A stretch of 64,000 nt of DNA from Moraxella bovoculi 237 (GTDB taxonomy: Bacteria > Pseudomonadota > Gammaproteobacteria > Pseudomonadales > Moraxellaceae). The stretch's first letter is position 1; each line of letters begins with the position of its first letter. Below the pieces are notes generated by a model. It saw nothing but the letters and a program-made list of their open reading frames with translations. It was not told where the DNA came from and searched no databases. Position numbers and translations under genes: made by a program. Of this stretch, positions 29,701-40,219 are shown piece after piece. The DNA lies in contig NZ_AOMT01000021.1 of the NCBI RefSeq assembly GCF_000696305.2, forward strand, positions 1 through 64,000, given 5' to 3'.

Positions 29701-29817
29701 TTAACCTTGACGTTGTTTGTGGCGTGGTTCTGAACTGCAGATTACAAGAACTTTGCCTTTGCGACGAACGATTTTACAGCTGCCGCAAATCTTTTTAACT
29801 GATGCTTGAACTTTCAT
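29701..29817 (-). CDS. rpmJ: 50S ribosomal protein L36
   Basis: 38 residues, [20 protein letters not shown] at the start. It is the zinc-binding form, with Cys11, Cys14, Cys27 and His33 as ligands. It lies 22 bases after secY, the conserved place at the end of the spc operon, and was found by translating the gap by hand. Confidence 0.98.
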   Translation of the reverse strand: MKVQASVKKICGSCKIVRRKGKVLVICSSEPRHKQRQG

Positions 29818-29839
29818 GTCATGCTCCTATGATGCACCA

Positions 29840-31186
29840 TTAGTTATTTGGTGCTTTAATTAACGTTTGATCATGATATTGATGGGTCATCAAATGTGCT
29901 TGAATTTGTGCAATGAAGTCCATCAATACAACCACCATGATCAACAAAGAGGTACCACCTAAAGGCAAGGCTTGATTACCAAACCATGACTGTACAACCA
30001 TTGGCATCAAGCAGATGATCGCCATGTACATGGCACCAATGAAAGTTAGGCGATTTAAAACAAAGTCTAAGTAACGTTTTGTCTGTTGTCCAGGGCGAAT
30101 GCCAGGGATGTAAGCGCCGCTACGCTTTAGGTTCTCAGCCACTTCTTTTGGGTTAAACATTAAAGCTGTATAGAAATAACAGAAGAAAATGATTAGTGCA
30201 CCAAAAATTAAAAGATACAACGGCTGACCTGGCTGCAATACCAAAGTCATATTTTGAATGATGCTTTGGAAAGTCGTTGGATTCTCAGTTGGTACCGATA
30301 AATGACCAAGACTGGCTGGCAGCATAAGCAAAGAGCTGGCAAAAATAGCTGGAATAACACCTGCCATATTAATTTTTAACGGCAAGTGAGATTGCTGCTG
30401 CGCATAAACTTTACGACCCTCTTGCTGCTTTTGAGCATAGTTGACAGGCACACGACGCTGAGCTCGCTCAATGAATACAATCGCTGCAGTAACAGCAACA
30501 CCCAGAAGGATAAAGATAAATGCAGTTAATAGCTCTTTACTACCACCTGTACTGCTGGCAAACATACCACCAATCATTCCTGGCGCACTCGCTACAATAC
30601 TCGCAAGGATTAGCATTGAGATGCCATTACCAATGCCACGCTCAGTAATTTGCTCACCAAGCCACATTAAGAACATGGCACCAGCGACTAAGGAAGTAAC
30701 TGCAGGAATATAAAAACTTAATCCTGTAGAAAGGGTTAGGTTTTGTGAAATAAGACCTGCAGACATACCAATCGCTTGCACAAATGCAAGGGCTAAAGCA
30801 CCTTGACGAGTGTACTTATTAAGCGTTCTACGCCCTGCCTCGCCCTCTTTTTTGAGCGCCTCTAAGGATGGAACCACCACCGACATCATCTGCACCACAA
30901 TCGATGCTGAAATGTATGGCATGATACCTAAAGCCATGATCGACATACGCTCAAGTGAACCACCTGAGAACATGTTAAACATACCTAAAAAGGTATTCTC
31001 GCCAGCTTTAAAGAATTCTGCCAAACGGATCGGGTTCATCCCAGGCACAGGAATGTGCGACCCTAGACGGTAAACAATCAACGCCCCAATTAAAAAGAGC
31101 ATACGATTCCATAATTCATCATATTTTCGAATAAATACAAACGGATTTAATGGAATGCCTGATTTAGACGCTGATTGCTTTGACAC
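29840..31186 (-). CDS. secY: Protein translocase subunit SecY
   Basis: 448 residues, ten membrane segments, the channel of the SecYEG translocon. I choose the GTG at 31186, four bases after the rplO stop. A GAGGAG ribosome binding site formed by the last rplO codons lies seven bases before it. A longer reading to 31237 would run inside rplO without support. The lateral gate and plug regions are normal (SGGSLERMSIMALGIMPYISASIV). Confidence 0.97.
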   Translation of the reverse strand: MSKQSASKSGIPLNPFVFIRKYDELWNRMLFLIGALIVYRLGSHIPVPGMNPIRLAEFFKAGENTFLGMFNMFSGGSLERMSIMALGIMPYISASIVVQMMSVVVPSLEALKKEGEAGRRTLNKYTRQGALALAFVQAIGMSAGLISQNLTLSTGLSFYIPAVTSLVAGAMFLMWLGEQITERGIGNGISMLILASIVASAPGMIGGMFASSTGGSKELLTAFIFILLGVAVTAAIVFIERAQRRVPVNYAQKQQEGRKVYAQQQSHLPLKINMAGVIPAIFASSLLMLPASLGHLSVPTENPTTFQSIIQNMTLVLQPGQPLYLLIFGALIIFFCYFYTALMFNPKEVAENLKRSGAYIPGIRPGQQTKRYLDFVLNRLTFIGAMYMAIICLMPMVVQSWFGNQALPLGGTSLLIMVVVLMDFIAQIQAHLMTHQYHDQTLIKAPNN

Positions 31187-31190
31187 GACA

Positions 31191-31631
31191 CTACTCCTCG
31201 ACGCTACCGCCGGCAGCTTCGATTGCTTGTTTTGCACCTTTAGTTACTTTTACGCCTTTGAAAGTAAGGGCACGAGTAATTTCACCAGATAGGATGATAC
31301 GAGCACGCTTCATGTCACCACGAATGATGTTAGCTGCCTTTAGAGACTCAACACTGACAACATCGCCATCAATCTTGTTCAATTCAGAAAGACGTACTTC
31401 AGCAGTAGTAAGCGCCATCTGACTGGTAAAACCAAATTTTGGCAAACGGCGATAGATAGGCATTTGACCGCCTTCAAAACCTGCTGGGATGCTTGAGCCT
31501 GAACGTGAAGTTTGACCTTTAACACCACGGCCACCAGTCTTACCTAGACCAGAACCGATACCACGGCCGCGACGCTGAGCTGTCTTTTTTGCACCCAATG
31601 CTGGTGCAAGTTCATTTAAACGAAGACCCAT
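31191..31631 (-). CDS. rplO: 50S ribosomal protein L15
   Basis: 146 residues, [36 protein letters not shown]-type Gly/Arg-rich start and [24 protein letters not shown] end. Its ATG overlaps the rpmD stop by one base (TAATG), and its last codons (GAG GAG TAG) double as the secY ribosome binding site. Confidence 0.98.
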   Translation of the reverse strand: MGLRLNELAPALGAKKTAQRRGRGIGSGLGKTGGRGVKGQTSRSGSSIPAGFEGGQMPIYRRLPKFGFTSQMALTTAEVRLSELNKIDGDVVSVESLKAANIIRGDMKRARIILSGEITRALTFKGVKVTKGAKQAIEAAGGSVEE

Positions 31632-31810
31632 TACGCTTCCTCCACTTTAACCATGTAATTTACACGATTTACCATACCGCGAACTGAAGGAGTATCTTCA
31701 ACTTCTACGGTATGACCGATACGACGTAGCCCTAGGCCTTTTAGGCAAGCTTTATGGCTTGCTAAGCGATGGCTACTCGATTTTACTTGAGTAACTTTGA
31801 TTGTTTTCAT
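31631..31810 (-). CDS. rpmD: 50S ribosomal protein L30
   Basis: 59 residues, read by hand: [20 protein letters not shown] at the start, then [20 protein letters not shown], which is the L30 core. It lies between rpsE (17 bases) and rplO (one-base overlap). Confidence 0.98.
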   Translation of the reverse strand: MKTIKVTQVKSSSHRLASHKACLKGLGLRRIGHTVEVEDTPSVRGMVNRVNYMVKVEEA

Positions 31811-31827
31811 CGTAACTTACCTACTTC

Positions 31828-32325
31828 TTAGCCCAAAATTTCTTCTACAGATTTGCCACGTTTCGCTGCAACTTGCTCAGGAGAAACCATATCACGCAAA
31901 CCTTTAAAAGTTGCTTGTACAACATTAGCTGCATTGGTTGAGCCGTAGCATTTTGCCAATACGTTTTGAACGCCAGCAACTTCAAGAACAGCACGCATTG
32001 CACCACCAGCAATTACACCAGTACCTTCTGAGGCAGGTTGCATATATACTTTTGATGCACCGTGACGAGCATTAATAGGGTGTTGTAGTGTTGTGCCAGC
32101 AAGCTCAACAGTAATCATATTACGCTTAGCAGCTTCAAGAGCTTTTTGGATAGCAGCAGGCACTTCACGTGCTTTACCACGACCAAAACCTACACGACCA
32201 TTACCATCACCAACAACTGTCAATGCGGTGAAAGAGAAGATACGACCGCCTTTAACAACTTTTGCAACACGGTCAACGGCAACCAATTTTTCCACCAAAC
32301 CGTCAGTTTGTTCAACTTTTGCCAT
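31828..32325 (-). CDS. rpsE: 30S ribosomal protein S5
   Basis: 165 residues. The double-stranded RNA-binding part has [19 protein letters not shown] and [20 protein letters not shown], the loop where spectinomycin resistance changes arise in other species. The C-terminal part is normal. It lies two bases after the rplR stop. Confidence 0.98.
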   Translation of the reverse strand: MAKVEQTDGLVEKLVAVDRVAKVVKGGRIFSFTALTVVGDGNGRVGFGRGKAREVPAAIQKALEAAKRNMITVELAGTTLQHPINARHGASKVYMQPASEGTGVIAGGAMRAVLEVAGVQNVLAKCYGSTNAANVVQATFKGLRDMVSPEQVAAKRGKSVEEILG

Positions 32326-32327
32326 GA

Positions 32328-32678
32328 TTAGAACTCCAATCCATTTTCACGAGCAGCGTCAGCTAGTGCTTTAACACGGCCATGATATTTAAAACCACTA
32401 CGGTCAAATGCAACCTTAGTGATACCCGCAGCTTTCGCACGCTCTGCAATCAACGCACCAACAGCTTTTGCTGCTTCAACGTTACCAGTAGCGCCAGAAC
32501 GTAGGCTAGCATCAAGAGTTGAAGCTTGAGCAACAACAACACCGCCTGTTGGCGAGATAACTTGAGCATAGATATGACGTGGAGTGCGAGTCACGGTCAA
32601 ACGGTTTACACCTAGGTGACGGATGTGTGCACGGGTTTTTTTCGCTCGGCGAAGACGAGCTGATTTTTTATCGAACAT
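32328..32678 (-). CDS. rplR: 50S ribosomal protein L18
   Basis: 116 residues, [20 protein letters not shown] start, basic N-terminus that binds 5S rRNA, and the [24 protein letters not shown]-terminal part. Between rplF (15 bases) and rpsE (two bases). Confidence 0.98.
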   Translation of the reverse strand: MFDKKSARLRRAKKTRAHIRHLGVNRLTVTRTPRHIYAQVISPTGGVVVAQASTLDASLRSGATGNVEAAKAVGALIAERAKAAGITKVAFDRSGFKYHGRVKALADAARENGLEF

Positions 32679-32693
32679 GTTTGCTCACCTTAC

Positions 32694-33227
32694 TTATTTT
32701 TTCTTAGCTTCTTTACGAAGAACCACTTCATCGCTGTAGCGAACACCTTTACCTTTGTAAGGCTCTGGTGGACGGAAACTACGAATTTTCGCAGCTGCTT
32801 GACCAAGTTTCTGCTTATCGCTTGATTTTAGAACGATTTCAGTTTGGCTTGGGCTTTCTGCGGTTACACCTTCAGGTAGCGTATATTCGATTGGGTGTGA
32901 AAAACCTAGGTTTAGGTTTACTTTATTACCTGCAACTTGTGCACGATAACCAACACCGATAAGTTGTAGGCGACGCTCAAAACCGTTGCTCACACCTTGA
33001 ACCATGTTATTGATCAATGCGCGAACTGTGCCGGTATGCATCCACGCTTCTTTGGTATCAGCAACAGGAGAAAGCGTAACAACACCTTCTTCTTGTTTTA
33101 GCTCGACCAAATCATGCAGGCGTAAAGACAAAGAACCATTCTTGCCTTTAACTTCAACCTGCTGACCGTTCAAAGTAACGCTAGTGCCAGCTGGCAACGC
33201 TACTGGGGCTTTAGCCACACGAGACAT
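32694..33227 (-). CDS. rplF: 50S ribosomal protein L6
   Basis: 177 residues with two similar domains and the conserved C-terminal [19 protein letters not shown] motif that contacts 23S rRNA near the factor-binding site. It is preceded by a 165-base gap with its own promoter and leader hairpins, so it may start a separate transcript. Confidence 0.98.
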   Translation of the reverse strand: MSRVAKAPVALPAGTSVTLNGQQVEVKGKNGSLSLRLHDLVELKQEEGVVTLSPVADTKEAWMHTGTVRALINNMVQGVSNGFERRLQLIGVGYRAQVAGNKVNLNLGFSHPIEYTLPEGVTAESPSQTEIVLKSSDKQKLGQAAAKIRSFRPPEPYKGKGVRYSDEVVLRKEAKKK

Positions 33228-33254
33228 AGGAATTTCCTTTAATGATAATAAAAA

Positions 33255-33317
33255 CCATCGAATTGATGGCAGTGAAACAATGATTTTCTAATCAGTATTT
33301 GATAGCTAATTAGAAAA
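33255..33317 (-). ncRNA. Structured rplF leader (two hairpins)
   Basis: In the transcript from the promoter at 33325-33353, a nine-base stem (33309-33317 with 33284-33292, TTTTCTAAT/ATTAGAAAA on the plus strand) opens the leader. A five-base stem CCATC/GATGG (33255-33259 with 33265-33269) follows nearer the ATG. This is the layout of an autoregulatory ribosomal-protein leader. The ligand is not known. Confidence 0.45.
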
Positions 33318-33324
33318 GCACGCT

Positions 33325-33353
33325 ATTATAACAGAAAAAATCCCTGGCGTAAA
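33325..33353 (-). promoter_or_regulatory. Internal promoter before rplF
   Basis: Minus strand TTTACG (33348-33353), 17 bases, TATAAT (33325-33330), a consensus -10. The -35 falls in the loop of the terminator-like hairpin behind rpsH, so the two elements are interleaved. Confidence 0.6.
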
Positions 33354-33363
33354 CCAAGGATTT
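33338..33363 (-). terminator. Intra-operon terminator after rpsH
   Basis: Minus-strand stem AAATCCTTGG with CCAGGGATTT (33354-33363 with 33338-33347), one wobble or mismatch, six-base loop, followed by further Ts. It lies about 30 bases after the rpsH stop and may reduce read-through into rplF. Confidence 0.65.
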
Positions 33364-33392
33364 CATCTTTTTGTAATTTAACTAGTTGGATC

Positions 33393-33791
33393 TTAAGCAA
33401 CTAGCGCAATTACTTCACCACCGATACCAGCGGCACGAGCGGCACGGTCACTCATGATACCCTTACTAGTAGAGATGATAGCAACACCTAAGCCTTTTTG
33501 TACGCTTGGAAGTTCATCTTTACCACGGTATTGACGTAGACCAGGACGGCTATAGCGTTTCAATTCTTCGATAACGCCTTTACCTTGGTAGTATTTCAAC
33601 TCAATAGTCAAAACTTTTTTACCATTCTCAACTTCGCTTACTTCTGCGCTAATCACATAACCTTCGTCAACCAAAAGGTCAGCGATAGATTTACGTAGCT
33701 TAGAGGCAGGCATTGATACTGATGGTTTGTTTCTTGATTGTGCGTTGCGGATGCGGGTTAGCATATCGGCAACAGGATCTTGCATACTCAT
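33393..33791 (-). CDS. rpsH: 30S ribosomal protein S8
   Basis: 132 residues, [20 protein letters not shown] start with GGAG seven bases upstream. [26 protein letters not shown] is the conserved end. In E. coli S8 represses the spc operon by binding mRNA at rplE. Here a terminator and promoter follow it, dividing the operon. Confidence 0.98.
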   Translation of the reverse strand: MSMQDPVADMLTRIRNAQSRNKPSVSMPASKLRKSIADLLVDEGYVISAEVSEVENGKKVLTIELKYYQGKGVIEELKRYSRPGLRQYRGKDELPSVQKGLGVAIISTSKGIMSDRAARAAGIGGEVIALVA

Positions 33792-33802
33792 TGCGATACT
33801 CC

Positions 33803-34108
33803 TTACCAGCTTGCTTTACGAACGCCAGGTACATCACCTTGCATTACGCGCTCACGTAGTTTATTACGTGATAAACCAAATTTGCGGAAATAACCATGCG
33901 GACGACCAGTTAGGCCACAGCGGTTACGCAGGCGCACTGGAGAAGAGTTGCGTGGTAGTGATTGAAGTGCTAGCATTGCATCTAGACGATCTTCATCACT
34001 CGCATTGATGTCGCTGATTATTGCTTTTAGCTCTGCACGCTTTTCGGCGTACTTAGCAACTGTTTTTTCGCGCTTTAATTCGCGATTAATCATGCTTTTC
34101 TTAGCCAT
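33803..34108 (-). CDS. rpsN: 30S ribosomal protein S14 (long form)
   Basis: 101 residues, the long form with [32 protein letters not shown]. It has only a single Cys in this motif, so it is not the zinc-binding short paralogue. It lies between rplE and rpsH. Confidence 0.98.
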   Translation of the reverse strand: MAKKSMINRELKREKTVAKYAEKRAELKAIISDINASDEDRLDAMLALQSLPRNSSPVRLRNRCGLTGRPHGYFRKFGLSRNKLRERVMQGDVPGVRKASW

Positions 34109-34118
34109 AACGTTTACC

Positions 34119-34655
34119 TTATCTGAATGGGAAGCCGAATGCTTTTAGCAATGCACGACCTTGATCATCGTCAGCAGCAGTGGTAGTGATGGTAATGTCC
34201 AAACCACGGATACGATCGATTTTATCAAAATCAACTTCTGGGAAAACGATCTGCTCTTTGATGCCTAGCGAATAGTTGCCACGGCCATCAAATGCTTTTG
34301 CTGAAAAACCACGGAAGTCACGAATACGAGGAATCGCAATGGCAATAAGACGATCTAGGAATTCGTACATCTGTTCGCCACGTAGTGTAACTTTGCAACC
34401 AATTGGCCATTCTTCACGGATTTTGAAGCCTGCCACTGATTTGCGTGCTTTGGTTACTACTGGTTTTTGACCAGCGATTGCAGTCATGTCTGCTAATGCG
34501 CCTTCAAGTAGTTTTTTATCTTGTGCTGCGCCGCCAACACCCATATTTAGGGTGATTTTGGTGATTCTTGGCACTTGCATAACATTTTCCAAGCCAAGCT
34601 CATCTTTGATTTTTTGCTTTAGCTGGTCATTGTATAAAGATTTTAATCTTGCCAT
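34119..34655 (-). CDS. rplE: 50S ribosomal protein L5
   Basis: 178 residues, with [21 protein letters not shown] and GYSLGIKEQ-like [21 protein letters not shown] segments. It binds 5S rRNA and contacts the P-site tRNA. It lies 20 bases after rplX. Confidence 0.98.
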   Translation of the reverse strand: MARLKSLYNDQLKQKIKDELGLENVMQVPRITKITLNMGVGGAAQDKKLLEGALADMTAIAGQKPVVTKARKSVAGFKIREEWPIGCKVTLRGEQMYEFLDRLIAIAIPRIRDFRGFSAKAFDGRGNYSLGIKEQIVFPEVDFDKIDRIRGLDITITTTAADDDQGRALLKAFGFPFR

Positions 34656-34675
34656 TACTATATACCCTTAGTCTC

Positions 34676-34993
34676 TTATGCAGTCGCCACTACTTCACCA
34701 GTAGAACGATAGATACGGACTTTTTTGCCCTCTTCGTTTACTTGGTAAGCAATACGATCTGCCTTTTGGGTTGCTGCGTTATAAATCGCAACGTTTGAAA
34801 TATGTAAAAATGCTTCTTGCTTAACGATGCCACCTTCTTTACCTAGCATTTGATTAGGTTTTTGGTGTTTAGTTACAATGTTAATGCCTTCAACTTTTAC
34901 ACGGTCTGCTTTAACCGCCAAAATTGCGCCTTGCTTGCCTTTATCTTTGCCAGCAATCACAACCACGGTATCGCCTTTGCGTAACTTTGCCAT
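34676..34993 (-). CDS. rplX: 50S ribosomal protein L24
   Basis: 105 residues with an N-terminal KOW motif ([22 protein letters not shown]). It is an early 50S assembly protein near the exit tunnel. It lies 17 bases after rplN. Confidence 0.98.
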   Translation of the reverse strand: MAKLRKGDTVVVIAGKDKGKQGAILAVKADRVKVEGINIVTKHQKPNQMLGKEGGIVKQEAFLHISNVAIYNAATQKADRIAYQVNEEGKKVRIYRSTGEVVATA

Positions 34994-35010
34994 AGGATGC
35001 CTCTAAAAGG

Positions 35011-35379
35011 TTACAGTACTTCTGGTGCTAGTGAAACAATTTTCATGAATTGTTCACCACGTAGTTCACGGGTAACAGGTCCAAAAATACGAGTTGCAAT
35101 CGGGGCTTTGTTATTGTTTAGAATAACTGCCGCATTGTCATCAAAACGTAGTACAGAACCATCTGGACGACGTACGCCTTTTTTGGTACGTACAACGACC
35201 GCATTCATCACGTCGCCTTTTTTAACACGACCACGAGGAATGGCTTCTTTAACCGTTACCTTGATAATGTCGCCAACTGATGCGTAACGACGATGCGAGC
35301 CACCCAGTACTTTAATGCACTGTACACGTCTTGCACCACTGTTATCTGCAACTTCCAGCATTGTTTCAGTCTGAATCAT
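35011..35379 (-). CDS. rplN: 50S ribosomal protein L14
   Basis: 122 residues from the ATG at 35379, with GGAG seven bases upstream. [21 protein letters not shown] is the family start. A longer reading to 35445 is not supported. It begins the spc operon, behind its own promoter as in E. coli. Confidence 0.98.
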   Translation of the reverse strand: MIQTETMLEVADNSGARRVQCIKVLGGSHRRYASVGDIIKVTVKEAIPRGRVKKGDVMNAVVVRTKKGVRRPDGSVLRFDDNAAVILNNNKAPIATRIFGPVTRELRGEQFMKIVSLAPEVL

Positions 35380-35419
35380 CGCATTACTCCATAATAAATA
35401 AAGCAATAAAAGCCATTCG

Positions 35420-35456
35420 CCACTAAATATGCGCCATATTTGCACATATTTAGTGG
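35420..35456 (-). ncRNA. Hairpin at the 5' end of the spc transcript
   Basis: A perfect 12-base stem CCACTAAATATG (35420-35431) with CATATTTAGTGG (35445-35456) and a 13-base loop lies just downstream of the predicted start from the rplN promoter. It could be a stability or regulatory element. No T-run follows, so it is not a standard terminator. Confidence 0.5.
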
Positions 35457-35478
35457 ATGAACATCTAAAAAGACGTAC

Positions 35479-35507
35479 ATTATACTAGCAAACGACTTTT
35501 AATGCAA
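35479..35507 (-). promoter_or_regulatory. spc operon promoter (before rplN)
   Basis: Minus strand TTGCAT (35502-35507), 17 bases, TATAAT (35479-35484), in the 133-base rpsQ-rplN gap. E. coli has its spc promoter at the same gene boundary. The expected start near 35472 gives a leader of about 93 bases. Confidence 0.65.
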
Positions 35508-35512
35508 ATAAC

Positions 35513-35785
35513 TTAAATTTTTACCGCAGTCTCAACCACGTCTACTAAAGTCCAAGTTTTGGTCTTTGAGATAGGACGAGTTTCTTTGATACGAACGATA
35601 TCGCCTTCTTGACAAACATTGTTCTCGTCATGAGCTTTAAGCTTAGTAGAACGGCGAATTTGTTTGCCATACACTGGGTGGCGAATTTGGCGCTCAACCA
35701 GAACGGTGATAGACTTGTCCATCTTGTTGCTGATTACTTTACCAGTTACAACGCCAACTTCTTGAGTTTGGGTGTTCTCGCTCAT
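35513..35785 (-). CDS. rpsQ: 30S ribosomal protein S17
   Basis: 90 residues, [27 protein letters not shown]-type OB fold, an early 16S rRNA-binding protein. Its ATG overlaps the rpmC stop by four bases. It is the last gene of the S10 operon proper. Confidence 0.98.
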   Translation of the reverse strand: MSENTQTQEVGVVTGKVISNKMDKSITVLVERQIRHPVYGKQIRRSTKLKAHDENNVCQEGDIVRIKETRPISKTKTWTLVDVVETAVKI

Positions 35786-35979
35786 GCGTCGCCTCTTTGT
35801 TTTTCGTTAATCAAAGTTAAGATTTTTGCAATCGTACGACGATTTGCTTTAACTTCGTGAGTGTTGCCTAGCTGACCCGTAGCTTTTGCCATACGCAGAC
35901 GGAATGCATCAAGCTGCTTTTCGTCAAGCAATTGAGCCAACTCTTCTACTGATTTTTCGCGTAATTCGTTGGTTTTCAT
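35782..35979 (-). CDS. rpmC: 50S ribosomal protein L29
   Basis: 65 residues, [21 protein letters not shown] start, a helical hairpin near the exit tunnel that helps dock trigger factor. It overlaps rplP by one base and rpsQ by four. Confidence 0.98.
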   Translation of the reverse strand: MKTNELREKSVEELAQLLDEKQLDAFRLRMAKATGQLGNTHEVKANRRTIAKILTLINEKQRGDA

Positions 35980-36392
35980 TACATAACCGTCCGTTTAACA
36001 ATAGTCGTTTTGAAAGGTAGCTTCGCTGACGCTAGAGTTAGAGCTTCACGCGCCAATTCTTCGCTAACACCTTGGATTTCGTAAAGCATTTTGCCTGGCT
36101 TGATTTCAGCTACCCAGTATTCTACTGGACCTTTACCTTTACCCATACGAACTTCCAATGGTTTTTCGGTAATAGGTTTATCTGGGAAAACACGAATCCA
36201 GATCTTACCGCCACGCTTAATGCGACGAGTGATAGTACGACGAGCTGCTTCAATTTGACGAGCAGTCATACGACCACGACCGATAGATTTTAGACCAATT
36301 TCGCCAAATGCAACAGTGTTACCACGTTGGGCAAGGCCAGTGTTACGACCTTTGTGCATTTTACGGAATTTGGTACGTTTTGGTTGCAACAT
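35979..36392 (-). CDS. rplP: 50S ribosomal protein L16
   Basis: 137 residues, [21 protein letters not shown] start and [25 protein letters not shown] centre. It lies near the A-site and is one of the late 50S assembly proteins. Three bases separate it from rpsC. Confidence 0.98.
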   Translation of the reverse strand: MLQPKRTKFRKMHKGRNTGLAQRGNTVAFGEIGLKSIGRGRMTARQIEAARRTITRRIKRGGKIWIRVFPDKPITEKPLEVRMGKGKGPVEYWVAEIKPGKMLYEIQGVSEELAREALTLASAKLPFKTTIVKRTVM

Positions 36393-36395
36393 AGC

Positions 36396-37121
36396 TTACC
36401 CCTTGTCTGAATTACGACGGTTGTTGGTACGGCCACGGCGTTTTGGTGCACGAGCCTTCTCTTCAACCACTGGGTTATAGGCGCTGTTCATGCCGTCTAG
36501 AATCTCACCACGGAAAATCCAAACTTTAACACCGATAGTACCGTAAGTAGTTTCTGCACGCACTTCTGCGTAATCGATGTCAGCACGAAGCGTATGTAGA
36601 GGTACACGACCTTCACGATACCACTCAGTACGAGCGATTTCAGCACCGCCTAGACGACCAGATAGCTCAACTTTAATACCTTGAGCGCCTGAACGCATGC
36701 TGTTTTGCACAGCACGTTTCATCGCACGACGGAACATCACACGACGCTCTAGCTGGTTAGCGATGCCAACAGCTACTAGACGAGCATCTAGGTCAGGTTG
36801 AGTGATCTCTTGAATGTTCACTTGTGCAGGAACACCCATGATTTTGGTAAGTTCTTTTTGAAGTGCTTCGATGTCAGCGCCTTGCTTACCAATGATCACA
36901 CCAGGACGTGCTGAATAGATGGTAATTTTAGCTGCGCCAGTAGGACGCTCGATACTGATGTTGCTTACCATTGCTTCTTTTAGCTTATTGCGCAAGAAGT
37001 CACGTACTTTAAAGTCGTTTAGCAAATACTCTGAGTATTGCTTTGGGTTTGCATACCAGTTTGCATTGTGCTTTTTGATAACGCCCAAGCGAATACCAAT
37101 AGGATGAACTTTTTGACCCAT
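36396..37121 (-). CDS. rpsC: 30S ribosomal protein S3
   Basis: 241 residues. [24 protein letters not shown] starts the protein, and the KH domain has [20 protein letters not shown]. It forms part of the mRNA entry tunnel. The basic C-terminal tail ([15 protein letters not shown]) is longer than in some relatives. Confidence 0.98.
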   Translation of the reverse strand: MGQKVHPIGIRLGVIKKHNANWYANPKQYSEYLLNDFKVRDFLRNKLKEAMVSNISIERPTGAAKITIYSARPGVIIGKQGADIEALQKELTKIMGVPAQVNIQEITQPDLDARLVAVGIANQLERRVMFRRAMKRAVQNSMRSGAQGIKVELSGRLGGAEIARTEWYREGRVPLHTLRADIDYAEVRAETTYGTIGVKVWIFRGEILDGMNSAYNPVVEEKARAPKRRGRTNNRRNSDKG

Positions 37122-37123
37122 GA

Positions 37124-37453
37124 TTATGCTCCTACTTTAACAGTGATGTGACAAGTGCGCTTGCTGATACGGTCAGCACGACCCTTGGCACGGGGCATAA
37201 TACGCTTCAAAGTGATGCCTTCATCAACGTAGATGGTAGATACACGTAGTGTGTCAATATCTAGACCGTTGTTGTGCTCAGCGTTAGCGATTGCTGATTG
37301 TAGGCATTTTTTGACTAATTTAGCACCTTTTTTGTTGCTGAAAGTCAAGATGTCTAAAGCGCGCTCAATTGGCTTACCACGAACTTCGTCCGCAACCAAT
37401 CTTACTTTTTGTGCCGAAATGGCGGCACCACGTAATTTTGCAGTTACTTCCAT
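37124..37453 (-). CDS. rplV: 50S ribosomal protein L22
   Basis: 109 residues, with [25 protein letters not shown] and the tunnel hairpin [20 protein letters not shown], where macrolide resistance changes arise in other species. Two bases before rpsC. Confidence 0.98.
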   Translation of the reverse strand: MEVTAKLRGAAISAQKVRLVADEVRGKPIERALDILTFSNKKGAKLVKKCLQSAIANAEHNNGLDIDTLRVSTIYVDEGITLKRIMPRAKGRADRISKRTCHITVKVGA

Positions 37454-37462
37454 GGTAGCACC

Positions 37463-37738
37463 TTATCTCTTAGATTTCTTATCAACGCCGTGACCACGGT
37501 ATGAACGGGTCGGAGCGAATTCACCAAGTTTATGGCCAACCATTTGCTCATTCACGATAACTGGCACGTGAGTACGGCCATTGTGAACTGAGATGGTTAG
37601 ACCTACCATTTGTGGTAGAATCATCGAGCGACGAGACCAAGTTTTGATCGGCTTGCGGTTGTTGCTTTCTAGAGCGTCTTCAACCTTAGCAAACAAATGC
37701 GCATCGATAAATGGACCTTTTTTCAATGAACGAGGCAT
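37463..37738 (-). CDS. rpsS: 30S ribosomal protein S19
   Basis: 91 residues, [20 protein letters not shown] start, [21 protein letters not shown] centre and [13 protein letters not shown] end. It sits in the 30S head next to S13. Confidence 0.98.
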   Translation of the reverse strand: MPRSLKKGPFIDAHLFAKVEDALESNNRKPIKTWSRRSMILPQMVGLTISVHNGRTHVPVIVNEQMVGHKLGEFAPTRSYRGHGVDKKSKR

Positions 37739-37750
37739 GAAACTTTTCCT

Positions 37751-38578
37751 TTATTTCTTGGCACGACGGCGACGGATGATCATACTGTCAGTACGCTTGT
37801 TAGAACGAGTCTTAAGACCCTTAGCTTTCTGACCCCAAGGACTGGTTGGATGTTTACCAAAGTTACGTCCTTCACCACCACCATGCGGGTGATCAATCGG
37901 GTTCATCGCGGTACCACGAACGGTAGGACGAACGCCACGCCAGCGCGCTGCACCTGCTTTACCAAGTGATTTTAGGTTATTTTCAGTGTTAGAAACTTCA
38001 CCAATAACCGCGCGGCAGTTTGCGTGGATACGACGAGTTTCGCCAGAACGCAAACGAACGATCACATAAGCACCGTCACGACCCAACAATTGAACCGCTG
38101 CACCAGCAGAACGAGCGATTTGCGCGCCTTTGCCAATTTTTAGTTCGATGTTGTGAATAACAGTACCCACTGGGATATTTTTAAGTGGCAAGCAGTTACC
38201 TGGGCGAATTGGAGAACCCTCACCAGATTGAACCTGATCGCCTACAGCCAATTTTTTAGGTGCAATGATATAGCGACGCTCACCATCTGCGTACTTCAAT
38301 AGTGCGATGTGCGCGGTACGGTTTGGATCGTATTCAATGCGTTCAACAGTTGCAATGATGCCGTCTTTATTGCGTTTGAAGTCAATCAGACGATAGTGTT
38401 GCTTGTGACCACCACCGATATGACGGGTAGTGATACGGCCGTTGTTGTTACGACCACCAGTTTTAGCTTTTGATTCAACAAGCGGTGCATAGGGACGACC
38501 TTTATAAAGGTGTGGATGCACTACTTTTTCAACAAAGCGGCGACCTGGTGACGTAGGTTTTGCTTTTACGATAGGCAT
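37751..38578 (-). CDS. rplB: 50S ribosomal protein L2
   Basis: 275 residues. The [14 protein letters not shown] motif near residue 226 carries the conserved His next to the peptidyl transferase centre. The N-terminal [20 protein letters not shown] is normal. It lies between rplW and rpsS. Confidence 0.99.
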   Translation of the reverse strand: MPIVKAKPTSPGRRFVEKVVHPHLYKGRPYAPLVESKAKTGGRNNNGRITTRHIGGGHKQHYRLIDFKRNKDGIIATVERIEYDPNRTAHIALLKYADGERRYIIAPKKLAVGDQVQSGEGSPIRPGNCLPLKNIPVGTVIHNIELKIGKGAQIARSAGAAVQLLGRDGAYVIVRLRSGETRRIHANCRAVIGEVSNTENNLKSLGKAGAARWRGVRPTVRGTAMNPIDHPHGGGEGRNFGKHPTSPWGQKAKGLKTRSNKRTDSMIIRRRRAKK

Positions 38579-38589
38579 GATTCTAGTCC

Positions 38590-38919
38590 TTATTCGTTAG
38601 TCGCTGTTTCACTAGTGACTTCTTCACCAGCACCGATTTGTACGTCTGAACCTGCTTTTAGGGTTACATACGCTTTTTTCACGTCTGAACGCTTACCAAC
38701 TACGCGACCAAAACGCTTAGTTTTACCTTTAGTATTCAAAGTGTTTACTTTAACAACTTCAACACCTTCAAACATTAGTTCAACTGCTTGTTTGATCTCA
38801 CGCTTAGTAGCATTGCTGTCAACTTTGAAAACTTGTACACCAAGGCTATCGCCTAGACGTTGAGATTTTTCAGAGAATACAGGTGCTTTTAGCACTTGAT
38901 ACAATCTTGCGTTACTCAT
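38590..38919 (-). CDS. rplW: 50S ribosomal protein L23
   Basis: 109 residues, with [41 protein letters not shown]. It rims the tunnel exit and docks trigger factor and SRP. It overlaps the rplD stop by four bases. Confidence 0.98.
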   Translation of the reverse strand: MSNARLYQVLKAPVFSEKSQRLGDSLGVQVFKVDSNATKREIKQAVELMFEGVEVVKVNTLNTKGKTKRFGRVVGKRSDVKKAYVTLKAGSDVQIGAGEEVTSETATNE

Positions 38920-39518
38920 GCTAGTGTCTCCTCAAATTGTTTGGCAGCTTCAACAGTCATGATAACTTTATCAAAAGAAACCAAGCTAACTGGATCAACT
39001 TCACGAGTACCAAGTACATTCACATGTGGAATGTTACGTGCAGCCAAGTACAAGTTTTCGTCAACTTCATGAGTTACGATAAGTGCACGTGGTGCATTTA
39101 GTTCAGCCAGTTTTGCAACTAGGCCTTTAGTTTTGGGGCTATCTACAGCAATATCATCAACCAATACTAGACGCTCTTGACGTACTAGCTCAGCTAGGAT
39201 ACACTGCATTGCACCGCGGTACATTTTACGGTTTACTTTTTGAGACCAGTCTTGTGGTTTTGCTGCGAATGCACGACCACCACCAACCCAAATCGGGCTA
39301 CGGATAGAGCCAGCACGAGCGCGACCAGTACCTTTTTGACGCCATGGTTTTTTACCACCGCCTGATACTTCGCCACGAGTTTTTTGTGCACGAGTACCTT
39401 GACGAGCGCCAGCTAGGTAAGCAGTTACTACTTGGTGTACCAAGGCTTCATTGAACTCACGACCAAATGTGATCTCTGAAAGTTCAACCGCCGCACCTGT
39501 AACAGTTTTTAAATTCAC
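38916..39518 (-). CDS. rplD: 50S ribosomal protein L4
   Basis: 200 residues, with the tunnel loop [33 protein letters not shown]. In E. coli L4 also represses the S10 operon through its leader. Whether it does so here, where the leader sequence differs, is open. Confidence 0.99.
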   Translation of the reverse strand: MNLKTVTGAAVELSEITFGREFNEALVHQVVTAYLAGARQGTRAQKTRGEVSGGGKKPWRQKGTGRARAGSIRSPIWVGGGRAFAAKPQDWSQKVNRKMYRGAMQCILAELVRQERLVLVDDIAVDSPKTKGLVAKLAELNAPRALIVTHEVDENLYLAARNIPHVNVLGTREVDPVSLVSFDKVIMTVEAAKQFEETLA

Positions 39519-39532
39519 GTTAATCCCCTTTA

Positions 39533-40171
39533 CTAGGCTTTGACTGACGGACGTACGATAACATCGCCACCATTAGCACCTGGAAGCGCGCCTTTGATGA
39601 CCAGTACACCTTTTTCAGCATCAACAGACACGATTTCAAGGCCTTGAACAGTAACACGCTTGTTACCCATTTGACCTGGCATCTTTTTGCCTTTAAATAC
39701 TTTACCTGGTGTCTGGTTTTGACCAGTAGAACCAAGTACACGATGCGATACAGAGTTACCGTGAGTTGCGTCTTGAGTACGGAAGTTGTGACGCTTAACA
39801 CCACCTTGGAAACCTTTACCTTTAGATTGACCAGTTACATCAACTAACTGACCAACTTCGAATAGGTCTGCCAAAATGTTTGCGCCAACTTCGCGACCTT
39901 CTAGTTCGCTCTCGTCTGCACGGAATTCCCAAACACCACGACCAGCGGCTACGCCAGCTTTTGCGAAGTGTCCTTTTTGAGCAGCAGTCACACGGCTGTC
40001 ACGACGCACGCCAGTGGTTACTTGGATTGCGCTATAGCCATCGGTGTCTACTGTTTTGATTTGCGAGATGCGGTTTGCGTCAACCTCAACCACTGTTACA
40101 GGGATAGATACGCCTGCTTCAGTGAAGACTCGGGTCATGCCGCATTTTTTACCGACTAAACCAATCGCCAT
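39533..40171 (-). CDS. rplC: 50S ribosomal protein L3
   Basis: 212 residues, [20 protein letters not shown] start and the central [13 protein letters not shown] with the ASHGNS-like [21 protein letters not shown] loop that carries the PrmB-methylated Gln in E. coli. An early 50S assembly protein. Confidence 0.99.
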   Translation of the reverse strand: MAIGLVGKKCGMTRVFTEAGVSIPVTVVEVDANRISQIKTVDTDGYSAIQVTTGVRRDSRVTAAQKGHFAKAGVAAGRGVWEFRADESELEGREVGANILADLFEVGQLVDVTGQSKGKGFQGGVKRHNFRTQDATHGNSVSHRVLGSTGQNQTPGKVFKGKKMPGQMGNKRVTVQGLEIVSVDAEKGVLVIKGALPGANGGDVIVRPSVKA

Positions 40172-40219
40172 TTTAGACCTCTTACTTTAATAATCGTTTA
40201 TATTAAACCAGTCGTTCAA

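Noticed and set aside
39520-39804. 94-codon frame overlapping rplC
   Set aside because: Another frame of rplC, whose sequence is fully normal.
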